This document shows positions 30,491 to 41,890 of a stretch of DNA of 64,000 bases, piece after piece (within the stretch, counting starts at the first letter, position 1; each line of letters begins with the position of its first letter). The notes under the pieces were generated by a model that did no database searches, was not told the DNA's origin, and saw only the letters and a list, made by a program, of their open reading frames with translations. A program made the translations under genes and the position numbers. The DNA is taken from assembly GCA_047967505.1 (NCBI GenBank), contig CM106539.1. The stretch is one strand, 5' to 3'. Source of the DNA: Dipteris shenzhenensis (Eukaryota; Polypodiophyta; Polypodiopsida; Gleicheniales).

Positions 30491-31440
30491 CCCTTGCCCT
30501 TCCACTTCCCTTCCCCTTTCCGTCCACCACCTCCCACAACCTTTTTGCCTCCAATTCTCAAGTTTTGTAATCTTTCCCTCTCCATTTCTAAAGTTTTGGA
30601 AACTTGCATTGTTCTATTTTGACTCCCTATGCCTTTTTCTCATGCACAAAAGGTAAAAATGAGATTTTCATGGGGTTGTGGCACTAATTTTTCCAAGAAT
30701 TTTTTATATTATTTTGTTAAGTTTCTATTTTTTTTCTCACAAAACATTATGTTTTTGTTTCTAGGCATCACAACCTACATATCCATTCTAAACTCCAAGT
30801 AAGTTCCTTATTTATTTTGATTTTTTCATGATGTTTTTGCTTCTTTCTTTTCAAAAGAGGTGGGCTTATTTTAATGCTTCCTTTTCCATCCCTCCATCTA
30901 TCCAATCCTCTTCACCCATATTCATATCCCTTCTACTTTATCCCTTTCCCTGTCTATATCATCAATCTCCTTTTCCATCTCTGCCTGTCGTCACCCATAT
31001 ACTTTTTGACCTCTATCCCCTTTCTCTCTTTATTTTTTAAGTCTTTCTATTCCATCCACTTTCCCATCCTCTCCCCTATTCCCTTCCCATTGTAGGCTTC
31101 CTATTTTCTAACCTCTATTCCATACCCTTGCAAATCCTCTCCCTAGTTTCCTATCCCCTATTCCATCCCCTACCACTTATTCCATTATCTTTAAAAGATA
31201 TGGGGTCAATGCATGGTCAGGTGTAGCCAATCGCAAAACTATTTTTAGAGGTAGTTTGGGGCCCTAACGTGATGTGATGGACTTGTATTCTTGCCAAGTT
31301 TTTTCTCGAAGTAATGATTACCACACTTTCCCATCCTATGCCCTATTCCCTATCCCATTTTTAGGCTCCCTATTTTCTAACCTCTATTCCATACCCTTCC
31401 TAGACATGCCATATCTGTCCAATGGCATCCTAGATATTGT
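30491..31440. other. Pyrimidine-rich non-coding stretch, copy A
   Basis: Many CCCTATTCC and TTTTCCATCCC words; TCCCATTGTAGGCTTCCTATTTTC at about 31085 resembles CCCATTTTTAGGCTCCCTATTTTC at about 31355. Nothing coding is seen. Confidence 0.55.
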
Positions 31441-31453
31441 GTAATGCATGTCA

Positions 31454-32660
31454 ATATGGTCTTTTCCCGTAGAGAGGACCCCTCAAGGGTTGGGGACCCC
31501 TCAAGGGCCATATTGTCAATTGCATTTTCTCTAACTTTAATTGTGGATATTGTAGACAAGCATGGAAATAAGAAGAGGAAAGATCTCATGAACAAAGACA
31601 TGCAATGTTGGGAGTTTTTGCAGTTCTTGAAATTAAGTAAAATGAAGCAATTTATAATACACAACTACATAGCCTGATGGTAGGCACTTCAATTCAAGGA
31701 ATGTATTTTTAAATTCCCTGATGATGTGGTTGTATCAGTTGTATACTTCACAAAAAATTATGCTTTCAAAGAACAGAATGAGAGTCAGTCAATGCACTGG
31801 CATTCAGTATAGGTCTCAATTTTTTTTCATATAACTTACTATTGTAAGGCAGAAAAAATTATATAAAAAGTTCCCTCCTTCATTTGAGATGATAGGCAGC
31901 ATGACACATTATTTGTACAACAATGTTTCATGTTATACGAGATGTGGTTGAAAGAACAAGGAGTTGCATTGAAACGGCATTGGGTTTGGTTTGATGGGGT
32001 TGCCTCCCAATTCAAGGCTTGCAGACCCTTCTATTTTGTTGCTAGGTATGAAGTATGATAGGCATGGAAATGACTTGGAACTTCCTTGCAAGTGGGCATG
32101 GAAAAGGAGAGCACGATGGAGCAGGGGTTGTTATTAATTTAACACATGAATAACTAAAGAGAGACATTGCTATTTTAAAGTGTGCAAGCAATGCTGTTGC
32201 TTTCTTACAAGCCAACTTATCTTAGCGAGCTATAGCCTCTTATGCATCCAAACAAAGGGAGTGTGCTTGTATATTTTGGGAGATAAAGGTAGGAGATGTG
32301 AACATGGAAAATAAGTGGAATTGTGAAGCTATTCCCAATTCACGTTCTTTACATGTTTTTCATGGTCGCAACACACAAGATCCGTCAGGCCTTGCTACCA
32401 AACATTTGTCATGCTTTTGTGACGCATGCATGCATGGGATTTGGAACAAATGTACCAACAAAGCACATGTGCAACCTTGGGGTGTTGACACATTGGAACC
32501 TTTGCCAGATATACAAGCTACTATAGATTCAATGCTGAGACCAATAATGTTGAGGGTGCATATTTTTACCTACTTAAAGGCACTGCAAAAATACAACAAT
32601 CTGATCAGGACTATCTTGATGATTGGGGAAATGTGATAGCGACGGATTCTTATGTCATTA
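31454..32660 (+). pseudogene. Uncharacterised transposase-like family X, member 1, copy A
   Basis: Fragmented plus-strand sense includes MQCWEFLQFLKLSKMKQF, FPDDVVVSVVYFTKNYAF, DTLFVQQCFMLYE, FDGVASQFKACRPFYFVARY and near 32300 VGDNVN-like to EAIPNSRSLHVFHG, CFCDACMHGIWNKC and VQPWGVDTLEPLPDIQATID. The motif set (NYAF, DG..SQFK..R.FYF, G.GKGEHDGAG) matches member 2 at 34.7 kb. Stops interrupt it repeatedly (for example at about 31676, 32057). I recognise the family only as a widespread uncharacterised, probably transposase-derived group. Confidence 0.6.
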
Positions 32661-33420
32661 AAGGTATCTTCTACAAACAAATAGATCATTATAAATAAAC
32701 TCCTTACGACTAAATCGACAGTCCACATACTCTTGCACCTTGTGCGTTGCATCAAGATACCTATGGAGAGTCTCCCAAAATAAAGAAACATTTTCAATAG
32801 TTGCAATATGAAGTGTTTGGAATTATTGCAATACGAAGTGTTTGGAAACATTCAAAAGGTAATTTGTGTTAGCACATATGCTAACATGAGTACAATCACA
32901 TAAGTATGCTATCAAGTTGCTAACTTCAATATCCTGACATAAGTACACTAACATAAGTATGCTATCAAGTTTTTAACTTCAGTATCCTCACATAAGTATG
33001 CTAACACAAATATGCTAACATAATTATGCTAGCAAGTATGCTAACATCAATATCCTGACATAAGCATGCTACCATAAGTATGCTAACATAAGTATGCTAA
33101 TATATATTTGCTAACAAGTATGCTAGATCATAGCTCTTCGTTCTTGATGGAGAGGTGTCGGTACCACTTTTGGTGGGGGTGGAGGTAGGCACAAGAGCTA
33201 AGGATGATCCATTAAAGGGATGGCTACCTCTCCAGATGGCTTTGCCTCTAGTATTTCTAATATGTCCAAACACCACCTATAAATTCGATCCCATTTTGCT
33301 GCTTCCCTGCTCTGCTGCCTCTATCATCACCTAGCGATTGATTTTGGGTATGCATTCTTTTCAAGGTTGCTATTGAAGTGAATGGAAAACTACAATCGGG
33401 AAGTAGCAAGCTAAGGGTGT
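32540..33420. repeat. Inverted copy of 18.13-20.65 kb, with internal deletion
   Basis: From about 32540 to 33125 this is the reverse complement of about 19850-20650; from about 33126 to 33415 it is the reverse complement of about 18160-18450. The intervening 1.4 kb (the NIF phosphatase body) is absent. The part beyond 32540 is present only in copy A, so it was probably gained with the rearrangement that separates A and B here. Confidence 0.85.
32868..33125. repeat. GTATGCTAACATAAGTATGC minisatellite
   Basis: CATAAGTATGCTAAC words recur; it is the inverted counterpart of 19840-20185. Confidence 0.85.
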
Positions 33421-34724
33421 CCACTTTTTGTTCACTCCCCAATCCTTAGGAGGTGGAAAAACAAGCTTTTTAGCACACAAAAATGCAAATCTTACCTACT
33501 TCCCTATGGATCTAGTCTTTGAAGTCTTCAGACTCAACATCGCACTTGCTATTGTGCACACAATTGTATAGTCTGATCGAAAATTCGATGCACACACAAA
33601 AAATTTCTTTGTGTCACACGGCATGGTTCCAAGGTGGTCACACCTTTATCACGAACAGAGAGTGTCATATTAAATTCTAAATTTCTCACTCATTTTACAT
33701 TAAATGTTATTGAAACTTTGTAAGTGGTCTCTTTACATTATGTAGAGCTTAACTTGATTTATTGGTAAATTTTTGAATGATTTATGTAATTATAAATAAT
33801 TATTTATAATAAATAAAGTCATAAAATACATGCATTTTAGTAGCACACCACATTTTTTTAGTATTTTGAATAATTAAGCAAATCCAATTCAGTGGAAGGT
33901 TAGTAGGCACATAAGGGTGTGTGGTTGAATCATCAAATCCCAAATCCAATGGTTAGATTTAGGAAGATTGAAGTTTAATTTTTACTTTTACTCCTCTGAG
34001 GATCAACAAAGAATATTAAAAATAAATCTAGTAATTCTCAAACATGACCAAACATTTCAAAAATGTCAATATTTTTAGTCCTCCGCATGATGAATAAGAG
34101 GAAAAAATTTTGGTTAAATTCGAGTAAGGGAAACATACGATATGGCCTCCAAGACTGAAATCTCCCTTTTGTGGGGGAAAAAGGGCCACCCAAGCCTAAT
34201 ACCAAGACAAGGTAGGCTTGGTATTAGGCTTGGTGAGGTAGGCTAGGAACATCACCGAACCTAGTGGCAATCCTTTGGAGTGTTCATGCTGCCCATGTGG
34301 AAGGCTGAGTCATCTAGTTTTGCCTTGCAACCATGCCACGTTTTTAGACCGCGTGGTGCCATGTCATCAAGGAGATGTGACATTACTCCTTGCCATGTCA
34401 CCTTACATTGCCACACGTGCTACCACATCAGCCACATGTGCCACCTCATCATTCCACATCATACCTTGCCACCTTGGCATACCCCGTCAACCTTGCCACA
34501 TCACCAATCCCTCCACCTCAATTTGCCATGTCAATCTACCATCTCATGAATGCCAACTCATCCTGCCACATCACATTTCCATGTCATGGAAGAGACTCAT
34601 ATATTCCACACCATATTGCCACATCATGACCATGCATGGTGCCACATCAGCCACATCTATACACATCACGATGTGCGCAAGGCATAGAATACCTTGATTG
34701 AGGTTTATGACCGCGATGTGCGAG
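33421..34724. other. Copy-A-specific non-coding insert
   Basis: There is no counterpart in copy B. It is AT-rich to about 34140, then rich in GCCACATCA and CCACATCAC words at 34310-34670. No coding signal is seen. Confidence 0.6.
34191..34232. repeat. Perfect 16-bp hairpin
   Basis: CAAGCCTAATACCAAG at 34191-34206 is followed after 10 bases by its perfect reverse complement at 34217-34232. Confidence 0.9.
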
Positions 34725-36347
34725 GCATAGAATTGCACTAGATACTTGTGATGTGCAGATGGTTTGTTGGCAGCAGTATGAGTACAGTACCTTGACATTA
34801 GATGGTGGTGCACAGTCGAGGAGGTTGCAGCTTGTGGGGAAGGAGACACCACATGTTGTATTCATTGATAGTTTTCGAGGGAAGCTGTACCGCTACATAC
34901 GCCACTTGCACAATGCGAAATGGGAGGATCGTCAGTTCCGTGCATGTTTGAGGACATTTCCTACAGGGGTGGTTGTCTCAGTGGTGGACTTTGCAGAGAA
35001 TTACACCTTTGCACCACACTAGCATGAGATCCAATCGGAGTATTATTTCTCCGAACAGGTGATGTGTGATTGAGTATTGATTTTTTTATGGCCTCATTAT
35101 ATTGAATTATTTCAATAGTCATATTTTTTTTCAATGCCATATTGCAGGTTGCTATATTTGTGCACATTAGCTATCGTCATGCATAGGCTCATGTGGATGG
35201 CATTGATAGCACCATGGACTCACGCGTCATTGTGCGAGAGTATCACTTGTACATTAGTGATGATCGATCGCATGATGCCCATTTTGTGCAGCATTGCTTC
35301 ACTTTGCATGATAGTTTCTTGAGGGATCATGGTGTCACATGGCAGTAGCGCTGGATCTGGTCAGACGGCTGTGGTGGTCAGTTCAAATCCGCTAGACAGT
35401 TTTATTGGTTCTGCAGATGGCACCGTGAGACAGGCATTCCGATCACATGGAGCTACTTCGAGACAGGGCACGGTAAGGGAGAGCACGATGGTGCAGGTGC
35501 TTGCGTAAAGTGTGCTTTGCGTCGATACCAGTTGTGTCACATTGCCGATCGCTTCAAGGATGCACATGATGTGGTGCGGTGGTGCAGCCAGCACTTATCC
35601 ACTAGTGCTATCTCCTCGTTTCAGTCGCGTGACGATAGGGTGGTGAGCCGATATTTTTGGTGCGTGGACATTGGGAGTCTTGATCGGTCTAGGCCTTTTG
35701 ATTGTCGTTCAGTGTTTGGCACTCTTGATTTCCATTCCATCAGGAGCATACGTGAGTCTCACCCCGCGATCTTTTCTCGACGGTTTGCATGTTTTTGCTC
35801 TGCATGCATTGATGATGATTGGGGAGGGTGCTCCATGATACCATGGGCCGATCCATGGGTACGGCGAGTGCTTTCTCCCTTCTAGCCTTGGGAGGAGGTA
35901 CATGATGATCAGGATGCGGGATTCAGTTCCTCTAGAGATTATGACCAGCTTACAGATATGTTGTGTATTGGTGATATCTTCGCGTTTATTGCTTCGGAGG
36001 GCAATGAGGAGGGTGTGGATTATTACTTGTTGCGATGCTCTATGCTGAAGAGTGTGCTGAATGAGGATACATGGGATGGGCATGGGATGCACTTTAATGC
36101 TCATAGCATGATCGTAGGTGGCCACTATTTTCAGCAGATACAGAGGCGTGGTTGCTATATTGAGTTCTAGGATTACATGGCGGATCAGGAGGCATACATG
36201 TATTCTCATCTTGTTGTTGCGATCAAGATTACTTTGAGTTGTGTTCGCACTCTCAAGGCGACATCCACTCCACGATGGCGCCTTGCAGTGACAGATCACG
36301 AGAGCATACTTGCAACTATTGGCATGCGAGCTGATCCTGAGGAGTAG
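34725..36347 (+). pseudogene. Uncharacterised transposase-like family X, member 2, copy A
   Basis: Sense begins abruptly at about 34732 with ALDTCDVQMV and runs RRLQLVGKETPHVVFIDSF, FPTGVVVSVVDFAENYTFAP. An intron follows at 35059-35147 (CAG|GTGATG to TTGCAG|GTTGC). Exon 2 has ISDDRSHDAHFVQHCFTLHD, IWSDGCGGQFKSARQFYWF, WSYFETGHGKGEHDGAGA, then ALRRYQLC and a long C-terminus to TAG at 36347. Stops include a TAG next to TFAPH and one before RWIWSDG. The upstream half, present in copy B, has been replaced here. Confidence 0.7.
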
Positions 36348-36662
36348 CACATTACATATCATATTTTTTGGGATCATCAATTGATCAGATTGATTTTTAT
36401 TGGGTATCACTAGTTGATTACACATTTTTGTATTCGATATGTGTAGGCTCACTGTGTGACCGTACCATTGTAATTTTCATGGACTCATATTTTGTATTTC
36501 ACTCTGATCGTTGTATACACGTTCATACACATCATTGTATTAGATTCTATTTTATACATGATGTCCGATGTCTTCTCAATGGGATTTGTTGTGTTTGTAA
36601 AACAAAAAATTGTTTATTAGTAGTAATGTTGTAATTGTGTTTTGTGCTTTAGGACATTTTAA
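36348..36662. other. 3' flank of family X gene, copy A
   Basis: AT-rich sequence matching 62853-63177; GTATACACGTTCATACACATC is notable. No gene is seen. Confidence 0.55.
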
Positions 36663-38975
36663 AAACGTGACTAAGAAAATTCGCGCACGTACTAACGAAA
36701 TACACGTGTGGACTTCTCTGTTGGTCCCTACTAGCACGACTACGTATGAAAAATGGTGCATGTACTAACGAAATACGCATGTGGACATTTCTGTTGGGGG
36801 TGAAACTTTGCACGACTCTTAGGCCACCCTAGACATACATCCACACAAGATTTAGTCTCCAACTGATTTGGTATGCGCCACGTGGAAGGTATAATGCGTA
36901 CATTTTTACAATCCCTACTAGCACGACTACGTATGAAAAATGGCGCACGTACTAATGAAATACGCATGTGGACTTATCTGTTGGGGATTAGACTTTGCAC
37001 GGCTATTAGGATACCCTAGACGTACATCCACGCAAGATTTGGTCTCCAACTGATTTGGTATGCGCCACGTGGAAGGTATAATGCGTACATTTTTACAATC
37101 CCTACTAGCACGACTACGTATGAAAAATGGCGCACGTACTAATGAAATACGCATGTGGACTTATCTGTTGGAGATTAAAGTTTGCACGGCTCTTAGGCTA
37201 TCTTAGCAGGCAAGATTTGGTCTCCAACTGATTTGGTATGCGCCACGTGGAAGGTATAATGCGTACATTTTTACAATCCCTACTAGCAGGACTACGTATG
37301 AAAAATGGCGCACGTACTAACGAAATACGCAGGGATGAAACTTCACACAGCTCTTAGGCTACCCTTGACATACATTCACGCAAGATTTGGTCTCCAACTG
37401 ATTTGGTATGCACCATGTGGAAGGTATAATGCGTACATTTTTACAATCCCTACTAGCACGACTACGTATGAGAAATGGCGCACGTATTAACCAAATATGT
37501 AGATGGACTTATCTGTTGGGGATGAAACTTCGCACGGCTCTTAGGCCACCGTAGACATACATCCATGCAAGATTTGGTCTCCAACTAATTTGGTATGCGC
37601 CACGTGGAAGGTATAATGCGTACATTTTTACAATTCCTACTAGCACGACTACGTATGAAAAGTGGCGCACGTACTAACGAAATACGCATGTGGACTTATT
37701 TGTTGGGGATTAAACTTTGCACGGCTCTTAGGCTACCCTAGACGTACATCCACGCAAGATTTGGTCTCCAACTGATTTGGTATGCGCCACGTGGAAGGTA
37801 TAATGCGTACATTTTTACAATCCCTACTAGCAGCACTACGTATGAAAAATGGTGCACGTACTAATGAAATACACACGTGGACTTATCTGTTGGGGATTAA
37901 ACTTTGCACGGCTCTTAGACTACTCTAGACGTACATCCACGCAAGATTTGGTCTCCAACTGATTTGGTATGCGCCACGTGGAAGGTATAATGCATAGATT
38001 TTTACAAATCCCTACAGCACGACTAAACCCTAAACCCTGTTGGGGATGAAACATCACACGTCTCTTAGGCTACCCTAGACGTACATCCACGCAAGATTTG
38101 GTCTCCAACTGATTTGGTATGCGCCACGTGGAAGGTATAACGCGTAGATTTTTACAAATCCCTATAGCATGACTAAACCCTAAACCCTAAACCCTGTTGG
38201 GGATGAAACTTCACACGGCTCTTAGGCTACCCTCCTAGACGTACATCCATGCAAGATTTGATCTCCAACTGATTTGGTATGCACCATGTGGAAGGTATAA
38301 TGCGTACATTTTTACAATCCCTACTAGCACGACTAAACCCTAAACCCTAAATCCTAAACCCTAAACCCTGAACCCTGAACCCTGTTGGGGATGAAACTTC
38401 ACACGGCTCTTAGGCTACCCTAGATGTACATCCACGCAAGATTTGGTCTCCAACTGATTTGGTATGCGCCACGTGGAAGGTATAAAACATACATTTTTAC
38501 AATCCCTACTAGCACGACTAAACCCTAAACCCTGTTGGGGATGAAACTTCACACGGATCTTAGGCTACCCTAGACATACATCCACGCAAGATTTGGTCTC
38601 CAATTGATTTGGTATGCGCCACGTGGAAGGTATAATGTGTAGATTTTTACAATCCCTACTAGCACGTCTAAACCCTAAACCCTAAACCCTGTTGGGGATG
38701 AAACTACACACAGGTCTTAGGCTACCCTAGATGTACATCCACGCAAGATTTGGTCTCCAATTGATTTGGTATGCGCCACGTGGAAGGTATAATGCGTACA
38801 TTTTTACAATCCCTACTAGCATGACTAAACCCTAAACCCTAAACCCTATTGGGGATGAAACTTCACACAGCTCTTAGGCTACCCTAGATGTACATCCACG
38901 CAAGATTTGGTCTCCAACTGATTTCGTATGTGCCACGTGGAAGGTATAATCCCTACTAGTGACTACGTATGAAAA
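36663..38975. repeat. Satellite array, about 187-bp unit, with telomeric inserts
   Basis: Units repeat GGTCTCCAACTGATTTGGTA, TGCGCCACGTGGAAGGTATA and CTACTAGCACGACTACGTATG. Spacing of the GTTGGGGAT mark is mostly 187 bases up to about 37890; one unit is 160. From about 38020 the 30-40 bases starting ACGTATGAAAAATGGCGCAC are replaced by CCCTAAA repeats, giving units of about 150-160, or 187 where the telomeric run is longest. Every unit has the palindrome CCACGTGG or a one-base variant. The array starts right after the family X gene and also in copy B at 63178. Confidence 0.95.
38023..38848. repeat. Interstitial telomeric repeats in the satellite
   Basis: CCCTAAA-type runs stand at about 38023-38038, 38173-38195, 38333-38383, 38519-38533, 38669-38690 and 38824-38848. 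They are always at the same place in the unit, between CTAGCACGA and TGTTGGGGAT. The longest has about seven copies with variants CCCTGAA and ATCCTAA. Confidence 0.95.
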
Positions 38976-39052
38976 ATGGCAAGCATTGATATATACGAAA
39001 TTCAATATGATATTCAAAATGATAAAGTTCATAGCACGAGAGGGCTCTAGAA

Positions 39053-39102
<50 letters not shown>

Positions 39103-39347
39103 TATACTTGAACACCTTTTCAATGCTTAATGTTTACAATTATGACACACGGCATTATTTTTAAAATACCTTATGTATTAGATGTGTGAATCGAGATATC
39201 TGAAATTCAAAATCATACTCTTAATTTTAAATACGCACATGGGGATGAAACTTCGCATGGCTCTTAGGTTTAGTGTAATAATTGCAAGCATTGATATATA
39301 CGAAATTCTATATGATATTCAAAATGATAAAGTTCATAGCACGAGAA

Positions 39348-39407
<60 letters not shown>

Positions 39408-39545
39408 TACTTGAACACTTTTTCAATGCTTAATGTTTACAATTACTTCACATGGCATTCTTTTTAAAATACCTTATGTATTAGATGTGTGAATTGAGAT
39501 ATTTGAAATTCAAAATCATACTCCTAATTTTAAATGTTTTTGTTA
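38976..39545. repeat. Direct repeat pair of about 300 bp around (GA)n
   Basis: AAGCATTGATATATACGAAATTC opens each unit (about 38982 and 39286). Each contains GTTCATAGCACGAGA, a (GA)n run (39050-39099; 39349-39402), then CTTATACTTGAACAC and AAAATACCTTATGTATTAG. Between the units sits a 30-base scrap of the satellite, GGGGATGAAACTTCGCATGG, so the pair is interleaved with the satellite. Confidence 0.9.
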
Positions 39546-39726
39546 GATTTGAACAAACTATAAACTGAGATAAACAAAGTAAGAAGAACATCATGAAAGT
39601 ACGAAAATGCTCATACATCATAAAAGTAAGAACAATATCATGAAAGTACCAAAATGAATGTGTACATCATCATCATCATCGTGCAGAAGTGCATCCCTAA
39701 ACAAGAAATGTGTGAAGCCTAAACAA
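39546..39726. other. Short non-coding gap
   Basis: It holds a CATCATCATC run near 39667 and a doubled AGTAAGAACA word; nothing else. Confidence 0.5.
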
Positions 39727-41890
39727 TCATCCTGAATCAGAATATGATAACTCCACATATGATCCTCTAGTCATCCTCTGACGTGGCTCCTGTATGACCC
39801 GCTGCCCAACCGTCCGCTGTGTGCCCTCAGGCAAAGCCAGATCAGATGGGCCAGCCTCATCTCCTGCATGAGATGGGCCAGCCTCATCCTGATGAAGAGG
39901 AGGGCATGCTGCACGAGCCACCGCTGTTATCTCTGCCTCCCTGGCCTCCTCTATCTATGCACGTCTCAGCTCCTAAAGTCATGCATCTGTGAATACTCGT
40001 GCCTCAAATCCAGCGCGAGTAATCGTCTCTACATGTAGAAGACGCTGGTCTCGCCCAAGCTGCTGCTCCACCCACTGTTGCAATGATGTCTGAAGCTCTG
40101 CCTCTCGCTCAATACGGCGTGCCTCCTTTGCTCGTGCCTCGTCACTTGGCATGAAATCACCATATGAGAAGCGTCACGGAACACACGCTGCAACCACTGA
40201 TGTATCAGCACCCTCCTATTGCAGCAAAGCTCTCTGTGCTTCCTCCCTGTAGTGCTCTGTCAAGACCACGCGGGCGAATGGACCAATGGCCTGACGATGA
40301 CCAGGATACAGATCATCCATGCCTAGTCCTCTGTATGTGGCCACATCAATGTCAGCAAAGCATACAGGGCACACTGATCGTGCCACCATGTGGCGGGTCA
40401 TGCAATGGAGATGTGCGATGTGGCCGCACCCTAGTCCAAACCACCCTACAGTGTCAAACTCCTCGTGGCGAATGGATCAATGGCCTGACGATGACCAGGA
40501 TACAGATCATCCATGCCTAGTCCTCTGTATGTGGCCACATCAATGTCAGCAAAGCATACAGGGCACACTGATCGTGCCACCATGTGGCGGGTCATGCAAT
40601 GGAGATGTGCGATGTGGCCGCCGCACCCTAGTCCAAACCACCCTACAGTGTCAAACTCCTCGTGGCAAAGGACGCAAGTGGCGGTAGGAAGCCTGGCTAT
40701 GACTGGTGCATCTATGGGTGTCCTAGTTGGCACATCTACAGGAGGAGCGGGGTATAGGGCCACGCTGGGGTCGATCCTATGGCGAGATGGATCACGACTA
40801 ATATGTCTCAACTACAAAATATAGTGCTCCGCACGATGGTGCACTATGCGTGTCCGAATCCTCTGCTCCTCCAAATATGCCTCCAACAATCGTACACGAG
40901 ACTCCATATCCTGTCGCAATAGATGTGCCTGCAATAATGCAAACATGTCGCGTACATGGTGAGAATTAACAAAAAAACTTCAGTTCAAAACACGCTACAA
41001 AAAAATAAACAAAATAAATAGAATAACTAACCTCATCCCTAGACTCGACCAACAATGCCTCCAACTCTGCAATCCGTGCGTCTTGAGTCTCCATCTCGTG
41101 CTGAGGCGGTGTAGATGTGGGAGGTGGTGTAGATGTGGGAGGCTCCATAGATGTGGGAGGTGGGGGAGGTGGAACCGAAAGTGATCTCGATAGGGCAGAG
41201 ACTATGTCGTGCAAGGATGATGCCACTGAATGAACATCCCCCTTAATCCGTCCTCCAACAGCTCGCAATGCCGGTGCAGGGATAGTGTGCAACTCTGGTG
41301 CCTCGCGTCGACGCTGAACACCAACAGTCTGACGCTCCTGATGCCCCATCCTACCATGTCTCGCTCTTGATCTTGGACAGGTACTAAGGTAGTCTACCCG
41401 ATGACCAAGCACAAACTCAGCGTATAGCTGCATGGCAAATGACCTGGCTATCTGACGGTTGTGAGGCAATCGACCACCGTTCGTAGCGAGATATCTCGGA
41501 TAAATGTGTGCTGCTATGACGGGGTGCCTACAACGTAAAATATGCAAGGGTAGCCCTGGGTCGCATCGCCTCAGTGTGACCATCCCAAAACATATCCTCT
41601 AAGGCCTGCCTGTGAGGTGACTCACGCTCAAACAACTGTCGAATGGCTCTCCAATCCAAGCCATGACCAGTGATCTCTGCCTCAGCCTGTGCCGGAAAGC
41701 TATCCACAACGTCCTCAACTATGTCCAATCGACCCAGAGCCTCAATGACTGAATCTAGACTCGCAACCAAGTGAGGGGGTGTTCTAGCATCCTGCAGTGC
41801 CCTCATCTCAGCTCTCAGAATCTCTATCTGCATACGAATAGTGGTGCCAGAACCTGTGCGCTGGCTAGCGCATGCACAAAAAAAACACAT
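39727..41890 (-). pseudogene. RING-H2 finger gene, broken by tandem duplication
   Basis: Read from 41890 down: an N-terminal part with MQIEILRAEMRALQD and LDWRAIRQLFERESPHRQ; then a part with RYLATNGGRLPHNRQIARSF; a proline-rich linker with SVPPPPPPTSMEPPT; and an intron starting at GATGAG|GTTAGT near 41030. A RING-H2 domain at about 40680-40540 reads CVLCHEEFDT, LGCGGHIAHLHC and CPVCF (CX2C, C, H, H, C, CX2C). The C-terminus is glutamine- and glutamate-rich and ends at 39727. A 194-bp duplication shifts the frame. RING proteins are usually E3 ubiquitin ligases; the rest of this protein is not recognised, and it may be element-borne since it adjoins CACTA-type DNA. Confidence 0.6.
40274..40661. 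repeat. 194-bp tandem duplication inside the RING gene
   Basis: GCGAATGGAYCAATGGCCTG occurs at 40274 and 40468 and the units are nearly identical; the second has one extra CCG. Because 194 is not a multiple of three it breaks the frame. Confidence 0.93.

Larger units (their letters stand above)
23149..36962. repeat. Segmental duplication, copy A
   Basis: It matches 50995 onwards (copy B) in the same order with only scattered base changes over most of its length. Differences: extra 254 bp at about 24767-25020; loss of B 53059-53691; inversion 25479-26253; extra 133 bp at about 27770-27903; replacement 32540-34730. The homology continues into the satellite array; in copy B it is cut by the window end. 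Confidence 0.93.

Noticed and set aside
34275-34697. 140-residue frame rich in Cys and His
   Set aside because: It results from GCCACATCA-type simple repeats; cysteine and histidine spacing does not fit a finger and copy B lacks the region.
35709-36452. 247-residue minus-strand frame
   Set aside because: Antisense of family X exon 2; the plus strand carries the conserved motifs.
36740-37490. 75-residue frames repeated every 187 bases (MRISLVRAPFFIRSRASRD and others)
   Set aside because: They repeat only because the satellite repeats; no independent coding evidence.
39182-39467. Frames with (RE)n runs
   Set aside because: Translations of the (GA)n microsatellite.
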